A DNA stretch of 64,000 nt from JAIBJN01 sp963839745 (GTDB lineage Bacteria > Actinomycetota > Thermoleophilia > Gaiellales > Gaiellaceae), in contig CAWIWC010000010.1 in the NCBI GenBank assembly GCA_963839745.1, forward strand, positions 620,001 through 684,000, given 5' to 3'. The position numbers and the translations under genes are program-made. Position 1 is the first letter of the stretch; every line of letters begins with the position of its first letter. Below the pieces are notes generated by a model. The model ran no database searches and had not been told where the DNA came from. It saw only the letters and a list, made by a program, of their open reading frames with translations. Below are positions 11,211 through 21,034 of this stretch, piece by piece.

Positions 11211-12924
11211 ATGCCGGCGATCAAGGGAGCCGTCCGGCGCAGTCAGCTCGTCACGACGTACGGCGTCGGCGTCGATCGTCGCGCTCGGAGACGAGTCGTT
11301 CATGGTCGCGGGGATCGACCGCTGGGGCGTCAGCGAGCCCGAACCTGCACGAGCCCGCCTCGAGCGCGAGCTTCGGGTCCGACGGGTTCGTCGTGCCGCC
11401 GGCGACGCGACGGCGCGCGACATCCCGGTCGTCCGGTTCCCGCGCTGGTACTCGTGCCCGAAGTGCAAGCGCCTCGACGACCACCGCCGGCTGACGACCT
11501 TCGAGTCGAACGTCTGCGGCGACTGCAACCGCACGCTCGTCCCGTCGCGCTTCGTGATGGTCTGCCCACGCGGCCACATCGACGACTTCCCGTACATGCG
11601 GTGGGTGCACGAGGGAAGGCCGGCGAGGGGACACGCACACGCTGCGCATCGAGGCACGCGGCGCGACCGCGTCGCTTCGCGACATCGACATCCAGTGCAG
11701 CTGCGGAGCCAAGCGCACGATGGACAAGGCGTTCGACCGATTCGCGCTTCGCGACGTCACGCAGATGCTTCGGCAACGGCCGTGGCTCGGGCGAGAGCAG
11801 GAGGAGTGCGACCAGCCCGTTCGCACCCTCCAGCGCGGTGCGTCGAACGTCTGGTTCGGGAGCCACCGATCGGTCATCTCGATCCCTCCCTGGTCCGACG
11901 CGGCCTTCCAGCTGCTCGACAGGCATTGGGACATCCTGCGGGCGTTGCCGCGCAGTCGCGCTCGCAGCCGGCGATCGAGGCGATCGGGACTCGACGGCAG
12001 GCACGAACTTCACGACGGACGATCTCGTGGAGGCCGTGCAGGAGCGAAAGCGGCGGCAGGAGGGCGCGCCGGCCCGACCTCCGAGGAGGAGATCCGACGC
12101 GACGAGTACCGCGCGCTCAGCGCCGGACAGGAGGACACGCCCGGAAGCCAGTTCGCAGCGCACGAGACCGCGGTCGCCGGCCTCGCTCGAGCGACGTCGA
12201 TCAGCAAGGTGATGCTCGTGACCCGGCTGCGCGAGGTGCGAGCACTGCAGGGCTTCAGCCGGATCCTCCCGCCGGGCGGCCCGGAGACGCTGGCGCCACT
12301 CTTCAGCGACGACCCGGGCTGGCGGCCCGCCATCGAAGTAAGGGCGAAGGGCTGTTCCTCGTCCTCGACGACGGACGCTCTCTGAGCTGGGAGCGCGCAG
12401 CACGACGTCGTCGAGCAGGACCGCGACTCTCGACCGCCGCTACGCGGCAGCGTGCGCGGCGGTGGGGACAGAGCCCGACCGCGTGATCACGCCGCGGCTC
12501 GTCCTCATCCACACCCTCGCTCACGCCCTGATCGATCAGCTTGCGCTCGACGCCGGCTATCCCGCTGCATCCCTCCGCGAGCGCCTGTACGTCGGCGACG
12601 ACATGCACGGCTTCCTCGATCTACACCGCCACCACCGACTCGGCCGGCAGCCTCGGAGGGCTCGTCGCCCAAGGCGAACCTGCGAGGCTCGAACACGCGG
12701 TTGACGTCGGCGGTCGCTCGCGCATCGCTGGTGCTCCGCCGACCCGATCTGCGTCGAGACGGAGGCGCAGGGTGCGGACGGACTGAACCTCGCCGCTTGC
12801 CATGCCTGCACCCTCCTGCCCGAGACGAGCTGCGAGGAGATGAACATCCTGCTCGACCGCGCGCTGCTCGTCGGCACTCCCGAGCATCCGAAGCTCGGAT
12901 TCTTCGCCGACCTGCTCGCCTGAT
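11211..12924 (+). CDS. drmB: DISARM DrmB (DUF1998) protein; several indels
   Basis: The protein is about 570 aa. The start MPAIKGAVRRSQLVTTYGVG is the typical DrmB N-terminus. Two zinc ribbons follow (YSCPKCKRLDD and VCGDCNRTLVP), then VMVCPRGHIDDFPY and QCSCGAKRTMD. The C-terminal DUF1998 domain has LIHTLAHALIDQLALDAGY, a YVGDDMHGFLIYTATTDSAG stretch, and a Cys cluster ending CHACTLLPETSCEEMN and LLDRALLVG. DrmB partners DrmA in DISARM. The length fits the family. At least seven frame changes are needed. The stop TGA at 12922-12924 overlaps the next ATG by one base (TGATG), implying translational coupling. Confidence 0.88.
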
Positions 12925-14642
12925 GGCCCGGATGTATCCCGCCGACGATCGCGGACGATCACGGCTCGCGGGCCGAGCGCACGGTCTTCCGAAAGCTCAA
13001 GGACGAGACGCCTGACAGCTGGGTTGCGTTGCACAGCGTCGGGCTCGTCGAACCACGCTACGAAGCCCTGGGCGGAGATCGACTTCGTCGTCATCACCGA
13101 GGACGGGATGCTCTGCCTCGAGGTCAAAGGCGGGACGCTCGTCCACCGAGACGGCGACTGGTTCCAGAACGAAAGGCGAATGAAGCAGAGCCCGTTCGCC
13201 CAGGCCGGCGGCGGAGCGAGCGCGCTCTACGAGTATCTGTCCGGGCGCGTGTCCAGCAGTGCGTCGTTCGTTCGTCGGGCACGGCGTCGTCTTCCCGGAG
13301 TCGCCGTTCGCTCACGATCTGCCGTCCGTCGATGCGCGACGATGGTCTTCGACGACTCGCGATCTCGCTCGTCCGATGTCGGCGTACGTCGACCGTCTGG
13401 CCGAGTACTGGAAGCACGCGATCGCGACGCGGCGCGGTCATCCGCCGGATGGCCTCGACCGCGCTGCGCGCTCGTTGATCGTCCACGAGCTTGCTCCCGA
13501 CTTCGAGCTTGTGCCCTCGCTGCGCGCGCGTCTTCACGAGGTCGACGAGGAGCTGATCCGCCTGACGGCGCAGCAGAAGGAGCTCTTCGCGGACTTGTCG
13601 AGACGCCGCGCGTCGTCGTGCGCGGTGGAGCCGGTACCGGAAAGACACTGATCGCCTGCGACGAGGCGGTGCGGCTTGCGGAGGACAGGCCGCGAACGCT
13701 TTTCGTCTGTTACGGCTCGCGGCTCGCGAGCCACGTCCGCCCGCTACTCGAGCCTGCGGGCGTCCGGGTCGTTCACCTGCACGGGTTGATGCGCGAACTC
13801 ATCGAGGAGGCCGGCCTTCAGGACCGTCTTCCGCCGGTCGAGCCGCGCGACCTGTTCGACGTCCACTACCCGGAGGTCGCCCTCGACGCGCTGCGAAATG
13901 CTCGACCGGTTCGGGTCCGTCGACGCGCTCGTGATCGACGAGGGGCAGGATCTGCTGAAGCCGCCGTACGTGCTCTTTCTCGACGCCTTCTGCGGGCGAG
14001 CTCGACCGACGGGACGTGGCGGCTCTTCCACGATCCCAACCAGGACATCTTCCGCGGTGGGCCGCTCGGCGGAGCTCGAGCGGCTGGAGAGCGTCGCCAC
14101 CTGCTACCGCCTCACGCAGAACTGTCGCAATACGCGCGAGATCGCGATGGCGACGTCGATCCTGTCTGGGGTCGCCGTCTCGGAGACGCTCGTTGCCGAG
14201 GGCCCGGACGTGAGCGAGGCCTGGTACACCGATCGCGGTCGCATGAGAAGGCGGTGCTCCAAGCAACTGCGGGAGTGGCTCGACGGCGGCGTCGCGGCCC
14301 GGACGACATCACGGTCTCTCGCCCCGGCAGCTTCGAGGGTTCCGCGCTCGCGATGATCGAGCTCAGCCGGTTGCCGCGGCCGATCGTCGACGTCTCTCAC
14401 GCGGAATCCGACGACGCGAACAGATCCGGTTCTCGACGGTGGCCGGCTTCAAGGGCCTCGAGTCGGAAGCGGTTCTTCTGACCGGATTCGACGACCTGAG
14501 CGATCCTGCGACGCTCTCGCTGCTGTACGTCGGAGCGAGTCGTGCGCGGGCGCTGCTCGGCCTCGTCCTCGACGAGCGGTGTCGAGAGGCGTACGTGGAG
14601 CGGGCGAAGGACGTCGTCGAGCGACTCGTCGGTCAGTCGTGA
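12924..14642 (+). CDS. NERD nuclease-related domain fused to UvrD-like helicase; several indels
   Basis: The protein is about 570 aa. The N-terminus is a NERD domain: RAERTVFRKL, then AEIDFVVITEDGMLCLEVKGG, giving the Asp and Glu-x-Lys of the PD-(D/E)xK-like core, followed by WFQNERRMKQSPFAQA. A SF1 helicase domain follows: VVVRGGAGTGKTLIACDEA near 233, LFVCYGSRLASHV, ALVIDEGQDLLKP near 336, LFHDPNQDIF, YRLTQNCRNTREIA, and LLYVGASRARALLGLVL near 533. NERD-helicase fusions occur in several defence contexts. This system has no DrmC phospholipase-D gene, so this protein may supply the nuclease activity; that is inference. The ATG overlaps the drmB stop, and the gene ends cleanly with TGA at 14640. 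Confidence 0.8.
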
Positions 14643-14713
14643 GGGATTCGCCAATGGGATCGTGACTATTCACATTGAGCCGCGTGTTCCTACGAACGCG
14701 GGAGGAGGCCATC

Positions 14714-14981
14714 GTGTCCGCAACCAAATACGACCTCGAAACCTGGATCGTGGAGGCCTTGCGAAGCCTCGGCGGCCAAGGAACGATCGTAGATATCTGC
14801 AGGTACGTCTGGGAGCATCGGGAGGGGGAGCTGCGTACGTCCGGGGACCTGATTTTTCACGTGGCAGTACGACATCCGGTGGGCAGCCCAGCGCCTTCGG
14901 CACTCGAAGGTCTTGCAGCCCGATGAGCATCAAGCTCGCGGGATATGGCCCTCGCGTAGCGGCGCCCAATGGCCTGCGTGA
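14714..14981 (+). CDS. small winged-helix-like protein; one indel
   Basis: GTG at 14714 is preceded by a strong GGAGGAGG site. The product of about 88 aa reads TKYDLETWIVEALRSLGGQG then TIVDICRYVWEHREGELRTS, and after an indel near 14,850 continues WQYDIRWAAQRLRHSKVLQP. The spacing of the helices suggests a winged helix of the Mrr N-terminal type, where an R-W-A-A-x-x-L-R recognition helix follows a WQYD turn. The corrected stop TGA at 14979 overlaps the GTG of the glycosylase gene as GTGA. It may be a DNA-binding regulator or specificity factor for the methylase-glycosylase pair. I know no characterised homologue. Confidence 0.6.
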
Positions 14982-15690
14982 CGGACAACACTCAGGTTGA
15001 GATCGATCGGACGTGGCTTCGCCGGCGGATCTTGGAATGGTTCCGCCAGAACGGTCGGAGGTATCCGTGGCGCGAGACGAGCGACCCATACGAGGTCCTC
15101 GTCGCCGAGGTGCTCCTCCAGAGAACGCGGACGGATGTCGTGGAACGACTGTATCCGCGCCTTATCGCGGTCTATCCGACGCCAGCATCCTTGGCGTCAG
15201 CCGATCCGGGCGATGTCGAGACGCTTCTTCGACCGCTCGGGTTCGTGCACCGCACGCGCCGACTTAGTGTGCTCGCGGGAGCGTTGGTTGAGCGCCACGC
15301 CGGCCGCGTTCCGACGACGGAACGAGAACTACTGGCTCTTCCGGGCGTCGGCCGCTACGTAGCGAATGCTGTGCTTACGCTTGCGTATCGCCGCCGTCGT
15401 CCCTTGCTCGACCCCAATGTGATCCGAATCCTCGACCGAGCGCTGGGAATCACGTCCATTCGTCCGCGCCGCGCGACGACGCTGCGCTGTGGAGTGCTCT
15501 CGCCGACCTCGTTCCGAGGCGACACGCGCGCGAGTTCGGGCTTGCGCTTCTTGACCTAGGTGCTGTTGTATGTGCGCGCGAGCCGCGGTGTTACGAATGC
15601 CCCCTCCGGCCACGGTGTGCTGCGTTCCGGGCCGGGCGTGTGATCCCAGCGGTCAACGTACAACGTAACTCGGTAGTCGCTAGCCGGTGA
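14978..15690 (+). CDS. HhH-GPD DNA glycosylase, thymine/mismatch type with 4Fe-4S cluster; one indel
   Basis: The protein is about 237 aa. The start is GTG 14978, overlapping the previous stop; an ATG at 14969 is the alternative. The fold reads NGRRYPWRET, then DPYEVLVAEVLLQRTRTDVV, the HhH motif LLALPGVGRYVANAVLTLAY near 118-137, and the catalytic Asp in LLDPNVIRIL. The residue that is Lys in the EndoIII HhH (PGVGRK) is Tyr here, as in the monofunctional thymine glycosylase of Methanothermobacter plasmid methylase loci. After an indel near 15,470 the C-terminus has VCAREPRCYECPLRPRC, a C-x5-C-x2-C-x5-C cluster; the family norm is C-x6 first. It probably repairs T:G mismatches left by deaminated 5-methylcytosine made by the adjacent methylase. 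Confidence 0.82.
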
Positions 15691-15703
15691 TTGCGGCTTG
15701 ACG

Positions 15704-16767
15704 CTAAGCAACTTGTCTACGCGGCGCGGCGGCGTCAAGCGATCTCGCCAGGGCCTCGGCGAGGTGACGTGCTAGAAGGGGTGGCACCGAATTTCCGACC
15801 TGTCTAGCGATCGCGGTCATAGGCTGGCCCTCGGAAGGATGAGGTCATCCGGAAGCTCATGCACCGCGCGGCCTCGCGGATCGTGATCGGCCGGTCGCGC
15901 TCGGGTGGAGGTACCGACCTTTCTCGGGCTTGTAGAACTCGGTGCGGATCGTGAACGCCGGCTCTGTCCCACCAGAGTCGCCCGAAGACGTCAGTAGTGC
16001 CGGTCGGCTTGTTCCGCCAGCAGGGCGGAACGAGGTCGCCGCGGCCGGCCGATCGAGGTTGCGCTGCATCTGAAAGCGGTCGCCGCCGTCCGGGGCACGG
16101 CCTTGTAGCGCGGATGCTCTCGGCCGCGGGATTTCGGCCGACGTGCCATGCCTCCCCGGTCGGCTTCAACGGCAGTCCCTCGACCGCCTCACGGAACGTA
16201 CGCCAGGCGACAGCCGAGCGGCAGCGCTGTCCGGATCCCCGTGGGTGGGTTCCGGCCATGCGGCGTCGAATCCGCGGGTGCCGACGACGATCGCGCGGCG
16301 CCGGCGCTGCGGCACGCCGTAGTCGGCGGCGTTAAGCACCCGACCTTGGACCGTGTACCCGAGCTGCTTCGCCCGGCACTTGAACTCCGCGGTATTCGGC
16401 CGTCCGTAGTAGCTCGAGGCACGTTCTCCATCACGAACGCGCCAGCGTCGCTCTGCTCGAGCGCGCGTAGGTAGTGTCGCCAAAGGCCGCGCCGTTCAAA
16501 GCCGACGAGGTTCCGGTTGAGAGGCGAGAAACCCTGGCACGGTGGGCCGCCGATCACGACATCGGCGTCTCGGGAACGCGCTCGACTGCTCAATCGGGGT
16601 GACACGCATCTCGGCCGCGGGGAAGTTTGCGACGTATGTCGCGGCCGGCGTCGCGTCGGCTTCGACCGCAAAAACTGACTGAACCGGCCGGTGTCATGGA
16701 AGCCGCGGGTCATACCTCCGCACCCGGCGAAGAGGTCGATCAACGCATAAGGGGCGACCGACGGCAC
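15704..16767 (-). CDS. DNA (cytosine-5-)-methyltransferase; several indels
   Basis: The protein is about 350 aa. GTG 16767 gives MPSVAPYALIDLFAGCGGMT (motif I). Then come DADVVIGGPPCQGFSPLN (motif IV with the catalytic Cys), AFVMENVP (motif VI), YGVPQRRRRAIVVG (motif VIII), PITIREAARCMSFPDDL (motif IX) and IARQVGNSVPPLLARHLAEA (motif X). All landmark motifs are present; only the frame is broken. The stop is TAG at 15704. A TACGAT box lies 7 bases before the GTG, so it has its own leaderless promoter, convergent with the glycosylase. In class 2 DISARM a C5 methylase (DrmMII) marks host DNA; a similar role here is inference. The target sequence is unknown. Confidence 0.9.
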
Positions 16768-16774
16768 ACTTGCG

Positions 16775-16780
16775 ATCGTA
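16775..16780 (-). promoter_or_regulatory. -10 box of the C5 methyltransferase (TACGAT)
   Basis: TACGAT on the minus strand ends 7 bases before GTG 16767. This matches the TANNNT plus 6-8 base arrangement seen before many genes in the window and supports both the start choice and leaderless transcription. Confidence 0.55.
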
Positions 16781-16889
16781 CGGTGCTTTCCGGACGAGAT
16801 CGATGGTGTTAGCGGTTCTCGATCGGACGTGCTGTCCTGTCAAGGTAGGCCCTCGTGCTCAGCTAGCCATGAGCGCCTCGAGGGACCTC

Positions 16890-17310
16890 ACCGCGTAAGC
16901 GCTCCAGCTTCGCCGGGCCGACGCCCGAGATCGCGCTCAGCTGCTCGCGTGTCTGCGGGCGGACGGCGGCGATCTCGTGGAGCGTCGAGTCGTGGAAGAC
17001 GACGTACGCGGGTACACTCGTCCGCTTTTCGCCCGCTCAGCTCGCCAGCGACGGGAAGCGGCTCGGCTTCGCGCCTGCTGTCCGCGTGATCGTCAGCGAG
17101 TGCTTTCGCGCGCGTCATTTCGACGTAGAAAAGGCGGCTCTTCGGCCAGGCGGTCGCCTCGCATCGCTTTGCCGTACAGGGAGCTCCTTCTCCTCCAGGC
17201 GCGGGAGGAAGACCCGCCTCCCACTCGAGGCCCTTGGCTCGGTTTACTCAGGACGACGCCTCGGCCGTGGGTTTCTGCGCTGAAGCGGCTCGAGCCCAGC
17301 AGTCAGAGGC
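16890..17310 (-). pseudogene. decayed duplicate of the 3' end of uvrD2
   Basis: The DNA closely matches 23,590-24,065, the C-terminal HRDC and motif VI part of the uvrD2 gene, in the same orientation. For example the block around 16,905-17,015 (HRDC region, CTCCAGCTTCGCCGGGCC on) is nearly identical to 23,600-23,710, and 17,045-17,290 follows 23,826-24,065. About 75 bases corresponding to 23,753-23,828 are missing, and many substitutions and indels destroy the frame. It has no start and no full domain, so it is a gene remnant. It sits at the right edge of the defence island and may mark a duplication made when the island arrived. Confidence 0.8.
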
Positions 17311-17337
17311 GTCCCTCATGGCGTGCGACGTAGTCGC

Positions 17338-17679
17338 TCATCGCTGATGGGCAAGCGCGACGGTCCGGGGCAAGAAGAGCTGGTGGTACGGGCTTCGTCG
17401 TGTCGAGAATGAGTGTTCGAGCATTAGATCGGGCCGACCCGCCTCTTCGAGGTGCTGGAACCCAGTCGTCGGTCGTCGCACTATTCGTGCGATTGCCGGC
17501 ACGAGCTCGTTTGCCTCATATGCCCGCTCGATCTGTTGCTTGTATCTGACGGGCGCATACCTCTGCTGGGTCCCGTCGCTCTTCATGTTGGTGACCTCGG
17601 TCCGCGCCCGCTCGTAGATCTCCAGGCAGTCTCGATACAGAATCGTCAAGGCCGACTCTGCGTCATCGGCGGTGGTCAC
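17338..17679 (-). CDS. hypothetical protein, 113 aa
   Basis: I do not recognise it. GTG 17679 has an ideal GGAGGT six bases upstream, which fixes the start; the longer open frame toward 18,027 runs antisense through the next gene and is a shadow. The product is helical and charged (TADDAESALTILYRDCLEIY, then YAPVRYKQQIERAYEANELV) with a C-terminal part ending RTVALAHQR. There is no signal peptide or membrane segment. Its base composition is somewhat less GC-rich than its neighbours, which fits accessory DNA. It lies between the uvrD2 remnant and the divergent TM0106-type gene. Confidence 0.55.
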   Translation of the reverse strand: MTTADDAESALTILYRDCLEIYERARTEVTNMKSDGTQQRYAPVRYKQQIERAYEANELVPAIARIVRRPTTGFQHLEEAGRPDLMLEHSFSTRRSPYHQLFLPRTVALAHQR

Positions 17680-17748
17680 TCTCTTACCTCCCACCCGCAT
17701 GAAACCACAACGTAAGCTCGTACTGCTCTCGCGGCGACAATCGGAGAC

Positions 17749-20700
17749 ATGAAATACCAAGGCGGACGCCTGTCCCTCTCGCCGACCGATCTCAACGCCT
17801 TCCTGGCGTGCGAGCACCTGACGACGCTCCAGCTCGCCGTCGCCCGCGGCGAGCTCGACAAGCCCTGGCGGCACAACCCTCACGCTGACCTCATCCGGCG
17901 CAAGGGGGACGAGCACGAGGCCGCCTACCTGGCCCGGCTCCAGGCGGAGGGGCGCCGCGTCACCACCATCGACTTCGACGACCGCGACTGGGAGCGCGCC
18001 GCCCGCGAGACCGAGCGAGCCATCCACGAACGGAGCCGACGTCGTCTACCAGGCCGCGCTCACCGACGGCACCTGGCGGGGGTTCGCGGACTTCATCGAG
18101 CGCCGCGCCGACGGCGGCGGATACGAGGTCGTCGACACCAAGCTCGCCCGCCGCGCCAAGCCGCAGCACGTGCTCCAGCTCTGCTTCTACACCGAGCAGC
18201 TCGCGCGGATCCAGGGCCGCGTCCCCGCGGCCATGCACGTCGTCACCGGCACGGGCGAGCGCGAGTCCTTCCGGCCGGACGACTACTTCGCCTACTACCG
18301 GCGGCTCCGCGCGCGGTTCCTCGACGCGGTCGAGCGCCGGCGCGAGACCTACCCCTACCCGGTCGACCACTGCGGGCTCTGCGAGTTCCTCGTGCTCTGC
18401 AAGGAGCGCTGGGCGGAGGACGACCACCTCACGCTCGTCGCCGGCGTCTCGCGGCTCCAGGTCGAGCGGCTCACGGCGGCCCGGATCACCACGCTCGAAG
18501 CCCTCGCCGAGGCCGACCCCGAGACCAAGGTCCCGAGCATGCGCGCCCCGACCTTCGACCGCCTCAACCACCAGGCGCGGCTTCAGCTCTACCACCGCCG
18601 CACGGGCGAGCACCGGATCGAGTATCTCCCGGAGGAGCCTGACCACGGGTTCGCGCTCATGCCGGAGCCGAGCCCCGGCGACATCTGGCTCGACCTCGAG
18701 GGCGACCCGTGGTTCGAGCCGGCGCGCGGGCTCGAGTACCTCTACGGCTGGATCGAGCTGGGCGACGACGGCACGCCGCGCTACGAGCACATCTGGGCGC
18801 GCGACCGGGACGCCGAGAAGCAGGGCTTCGAGCGGCTCGTCGACCACATCGTCGAGCGCCGCCGCCGCTTCCCGGGCATGCACGTCTATCACTACGCGCC
18901 GTACGAGCGCACCGCGCTCTCGCGGCTCATGGGCCAGCACGGCACGCGCGAGGAGGAGATCGACGACCTCCTCCGCGGCGAGGTGCTCGTCGACCTCTTC
19001 CGCGTGACGAAGCAGGCGCTGCGCGCGTCGGTGCCGAGCTACTCGATCAAGGAGGTCGAGAAGCTCTTCGGCTTCGAGCGCAAGGCTGAGGTCAGCGGCG
19101 GGGGCGAGTCGGTGACCGCCTTCGAAACGTGGCTCGAGACCGAGGACGACACGCTGCTCGACGGGATCCGCGACTACAACGAGGAGGACTGCGTCTCGCT
19201 CTACGAGCTGCACCGCTGGCTGCTCGAGCAGCGGCCGCCGGAGATGCCGTGGCGGCTGCCGCCGGAGGAGCGCGAGCGGAGCGAGGAGGCGGAGGAGCGC
19301 GACGCCGAGCGGGCGCGCGTCCGCGACGCGCTCCTCGCCGGCGCCGAGGAGGGCGACCCCGACTGGCTCCTCGCGCACCTTCTCGACTACCACCAGCGCG
19401 AGGAGCGGCCGCAGTGGTGGGAGTACTTCTTCCACCGCGGGCTCGACGACGAGGAGCTCCTCACGAACAGGAACACGCTCGGCGGGCTCGTGCCCGACGG
19501 CGAGCCGTACAAGGAGAAGCAGTCCTGGTGGTACCCGTTCCGCTTCGAGGCCCAGGAGCACAAGATCCACGGCGGCGGCGTCGACCCGCGAGACCGAGCG
19601 CGCGTTCAACGTGCGTCGTGGACGACGAGCACGGGACGCTCCAGCTCCGCTGGGGCCGCGAGCAGGCGGAGGAGCCGCTCCCGACCGCGCTCATCCCGCC
19701 GAAGCCGCTGTACGCGAAGGCGCAGCGCGCCGCGCTCCTCCGCTTCGCCGAGAACCGGGAGCGGTATCCGGCCGCGGTCGAGATCCTCGAGCGGCGGCCG
19801 CCGCGGGCGCGGCTGGACGGGACGCTCACCGAGGCCGCGCTCAGCCTCGACGGGAGCTACCTCTTCGTGCAGGGCCCGCCCGGCTCCGGCAAGACGTGGA
19901 GCGGCGCGCGGGCGGCGCTCGCCCTCATGCAGGCCGGCCGGCGCGTTGGCGTGACCGCCCTGAGCCACAAGGCGATCCACAAGTTCCTCGACGACCTCGA
20001 GGAGGCGGCCGTCGAGGTCGGCTACGAGTTTCGCGGCCGCAAGAAGGGCAGCGGGGAGGGGCAGTACGAGAACCGCTTCGTCGACTGCACCGACTCGAAC
20101 GACGCGATGCTCGACCCCGATCTGGAGCTCATCGCGGGGACGTCCTGGCTCTTCGCGCGCGAGGAGCTCGACCAGCACGTGGACACGCTCTTCGTCGACG
20201 AGGGCGGACAGTTCGCGCTCGCCGACGCGATCGCCGTCGGCACTGCGGCGCGGAACCTCGTGCTCCTCGGCGACCCGAACCAGCTCCCGCAGGTCTCGCA
20301 GGGGTCGCACCCACCGGGCGCCGAGGCCTCGGTGCTCGGCCACTTGCTCGGCGGCGGACGAGACGCTGCGGCCGGGAATGGGGCTCTTCCTCGAGCAGAC
20401 GTGGCGGCTGCGGCCGGAGGTGAACGCGTACATCTCGGAGGCGTTCTACGAGGGGCGCCTCGAGCCGGCGGCGGTCACCTCGACGCGGTCGATCGCGGCG
20501 GGAAACGGCGTGCGCTTCCTCGCCGTCCCGCACCAGGCGCACAGCCAGGCGTCGCCGGAGGAGGCGGCGGCGGTGCGCGCCGAGATCGAGCGCCTCGTCG
20601 GGACGCCGTACGTCGAGGACGGCGTCGAGCGGCCGCTCCGCTACGAGGACTTCATCGTCGTCGCGCCGTACAACGCACACGTCCGCCTGCTGCGGGAGCA

Positions 20701-20989
20701 GCTCCCCGAGGCGGTGCGGGTCGGCACGGTCGACAAGTTCCAGGGCCAGCAGGCCACGGTGTCGTTCTTCGCGATGGCGAGCTCGTCGGGCGAGGACGTC
20801 CCGCGCGGCCTCGACTTCCTCTTCTCCCGCAACCGTCTGAACGTGGCGGTCTCGCGGGCGAAATGCCTTGCGTACGTCGTGGCGAGCCCGCGGCTTCTCG
20901 AGACGAGCTGCAAGACGGTGGAACAGATGCGGCTGGTGAACGCGTTGTGCCGCTTCGTCGAAGTCGCGGAAGACCAGCTGAGGCGGTAA
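17749..20989 (+). CDS. TM0106-family RecB-like nuclease fused to SF1 helicase; at least four indels
   Basis: The protein is about 1,080 aa. The N-terminal third is RecB/Cas4-like: SPTDLNAFLACEHLTTLQLA, then VDTKLARRAKPQHVLQLCFY (the E/D-x-K nuclease strand), and a Cys pair in DHCGLCEFLVLC. The middle holds an RNase H-like IWLDLEGDPWF segment and NEEDCVSLYELHRWL. The C-terminus is a superfamily 1 helicase: LFVQGPPGSGKTWSGARAAL near 708, TLFVDEGGQFALADA near 816, LLGDPNQLPQVSQG and FSRNRLNVAVSRAKCL near 1,030. Indels are near 18,031, 19,592, 19,606 and 20,352. ATG 17749 follows GACAAT by 7 bases. The likely role is DNA repair or defence; the family is not well characterised. A perfect hairpin follows the stop. 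Confidence 0.85.
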
Positions 20990-20992
20990 CAC

Positions 20993-21025
20993 GCGCTGTC
21001 CGGGCACGGCCTGCCCGGACAGCGC
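20993..21025. terminator. 14-bp perfect hairpin between convergent genes
   Basis: GCGCTGTCCGGGCA pairs perfectly with TGCCCGGACAGCGC across a 5-base loop. It begins 4 bases after the nuclease-helicase stop and ends 9 bases before the stop of the opposing protease gene, so it can serve both directions. No T tract follows. Confidence 0.7.
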
Positions 21026-21034
21026 AGATTCTGA

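Noticed and set aside
1164..16767. Programmed frameshifting as the cause of the frame breaks
   Set aside because: Breaks are too many, go both ways, lie at unrelated sites without common slippery sequence, and also hit housekeeping genes.
16890..17310. A functional second UvrD2
   Set aside because: Only the last 170 or so codons are represented, with a deletion and multiple frame breaks and no helicase core.
17680..18027. Upstream extension of the 113-aa minus-strand gene
   Set aside because: It runs antisense through the nuclease-helicase N-terminus and has no start with a ribosome site; GGAGGT before GTG 17679 fixes the shorter form.
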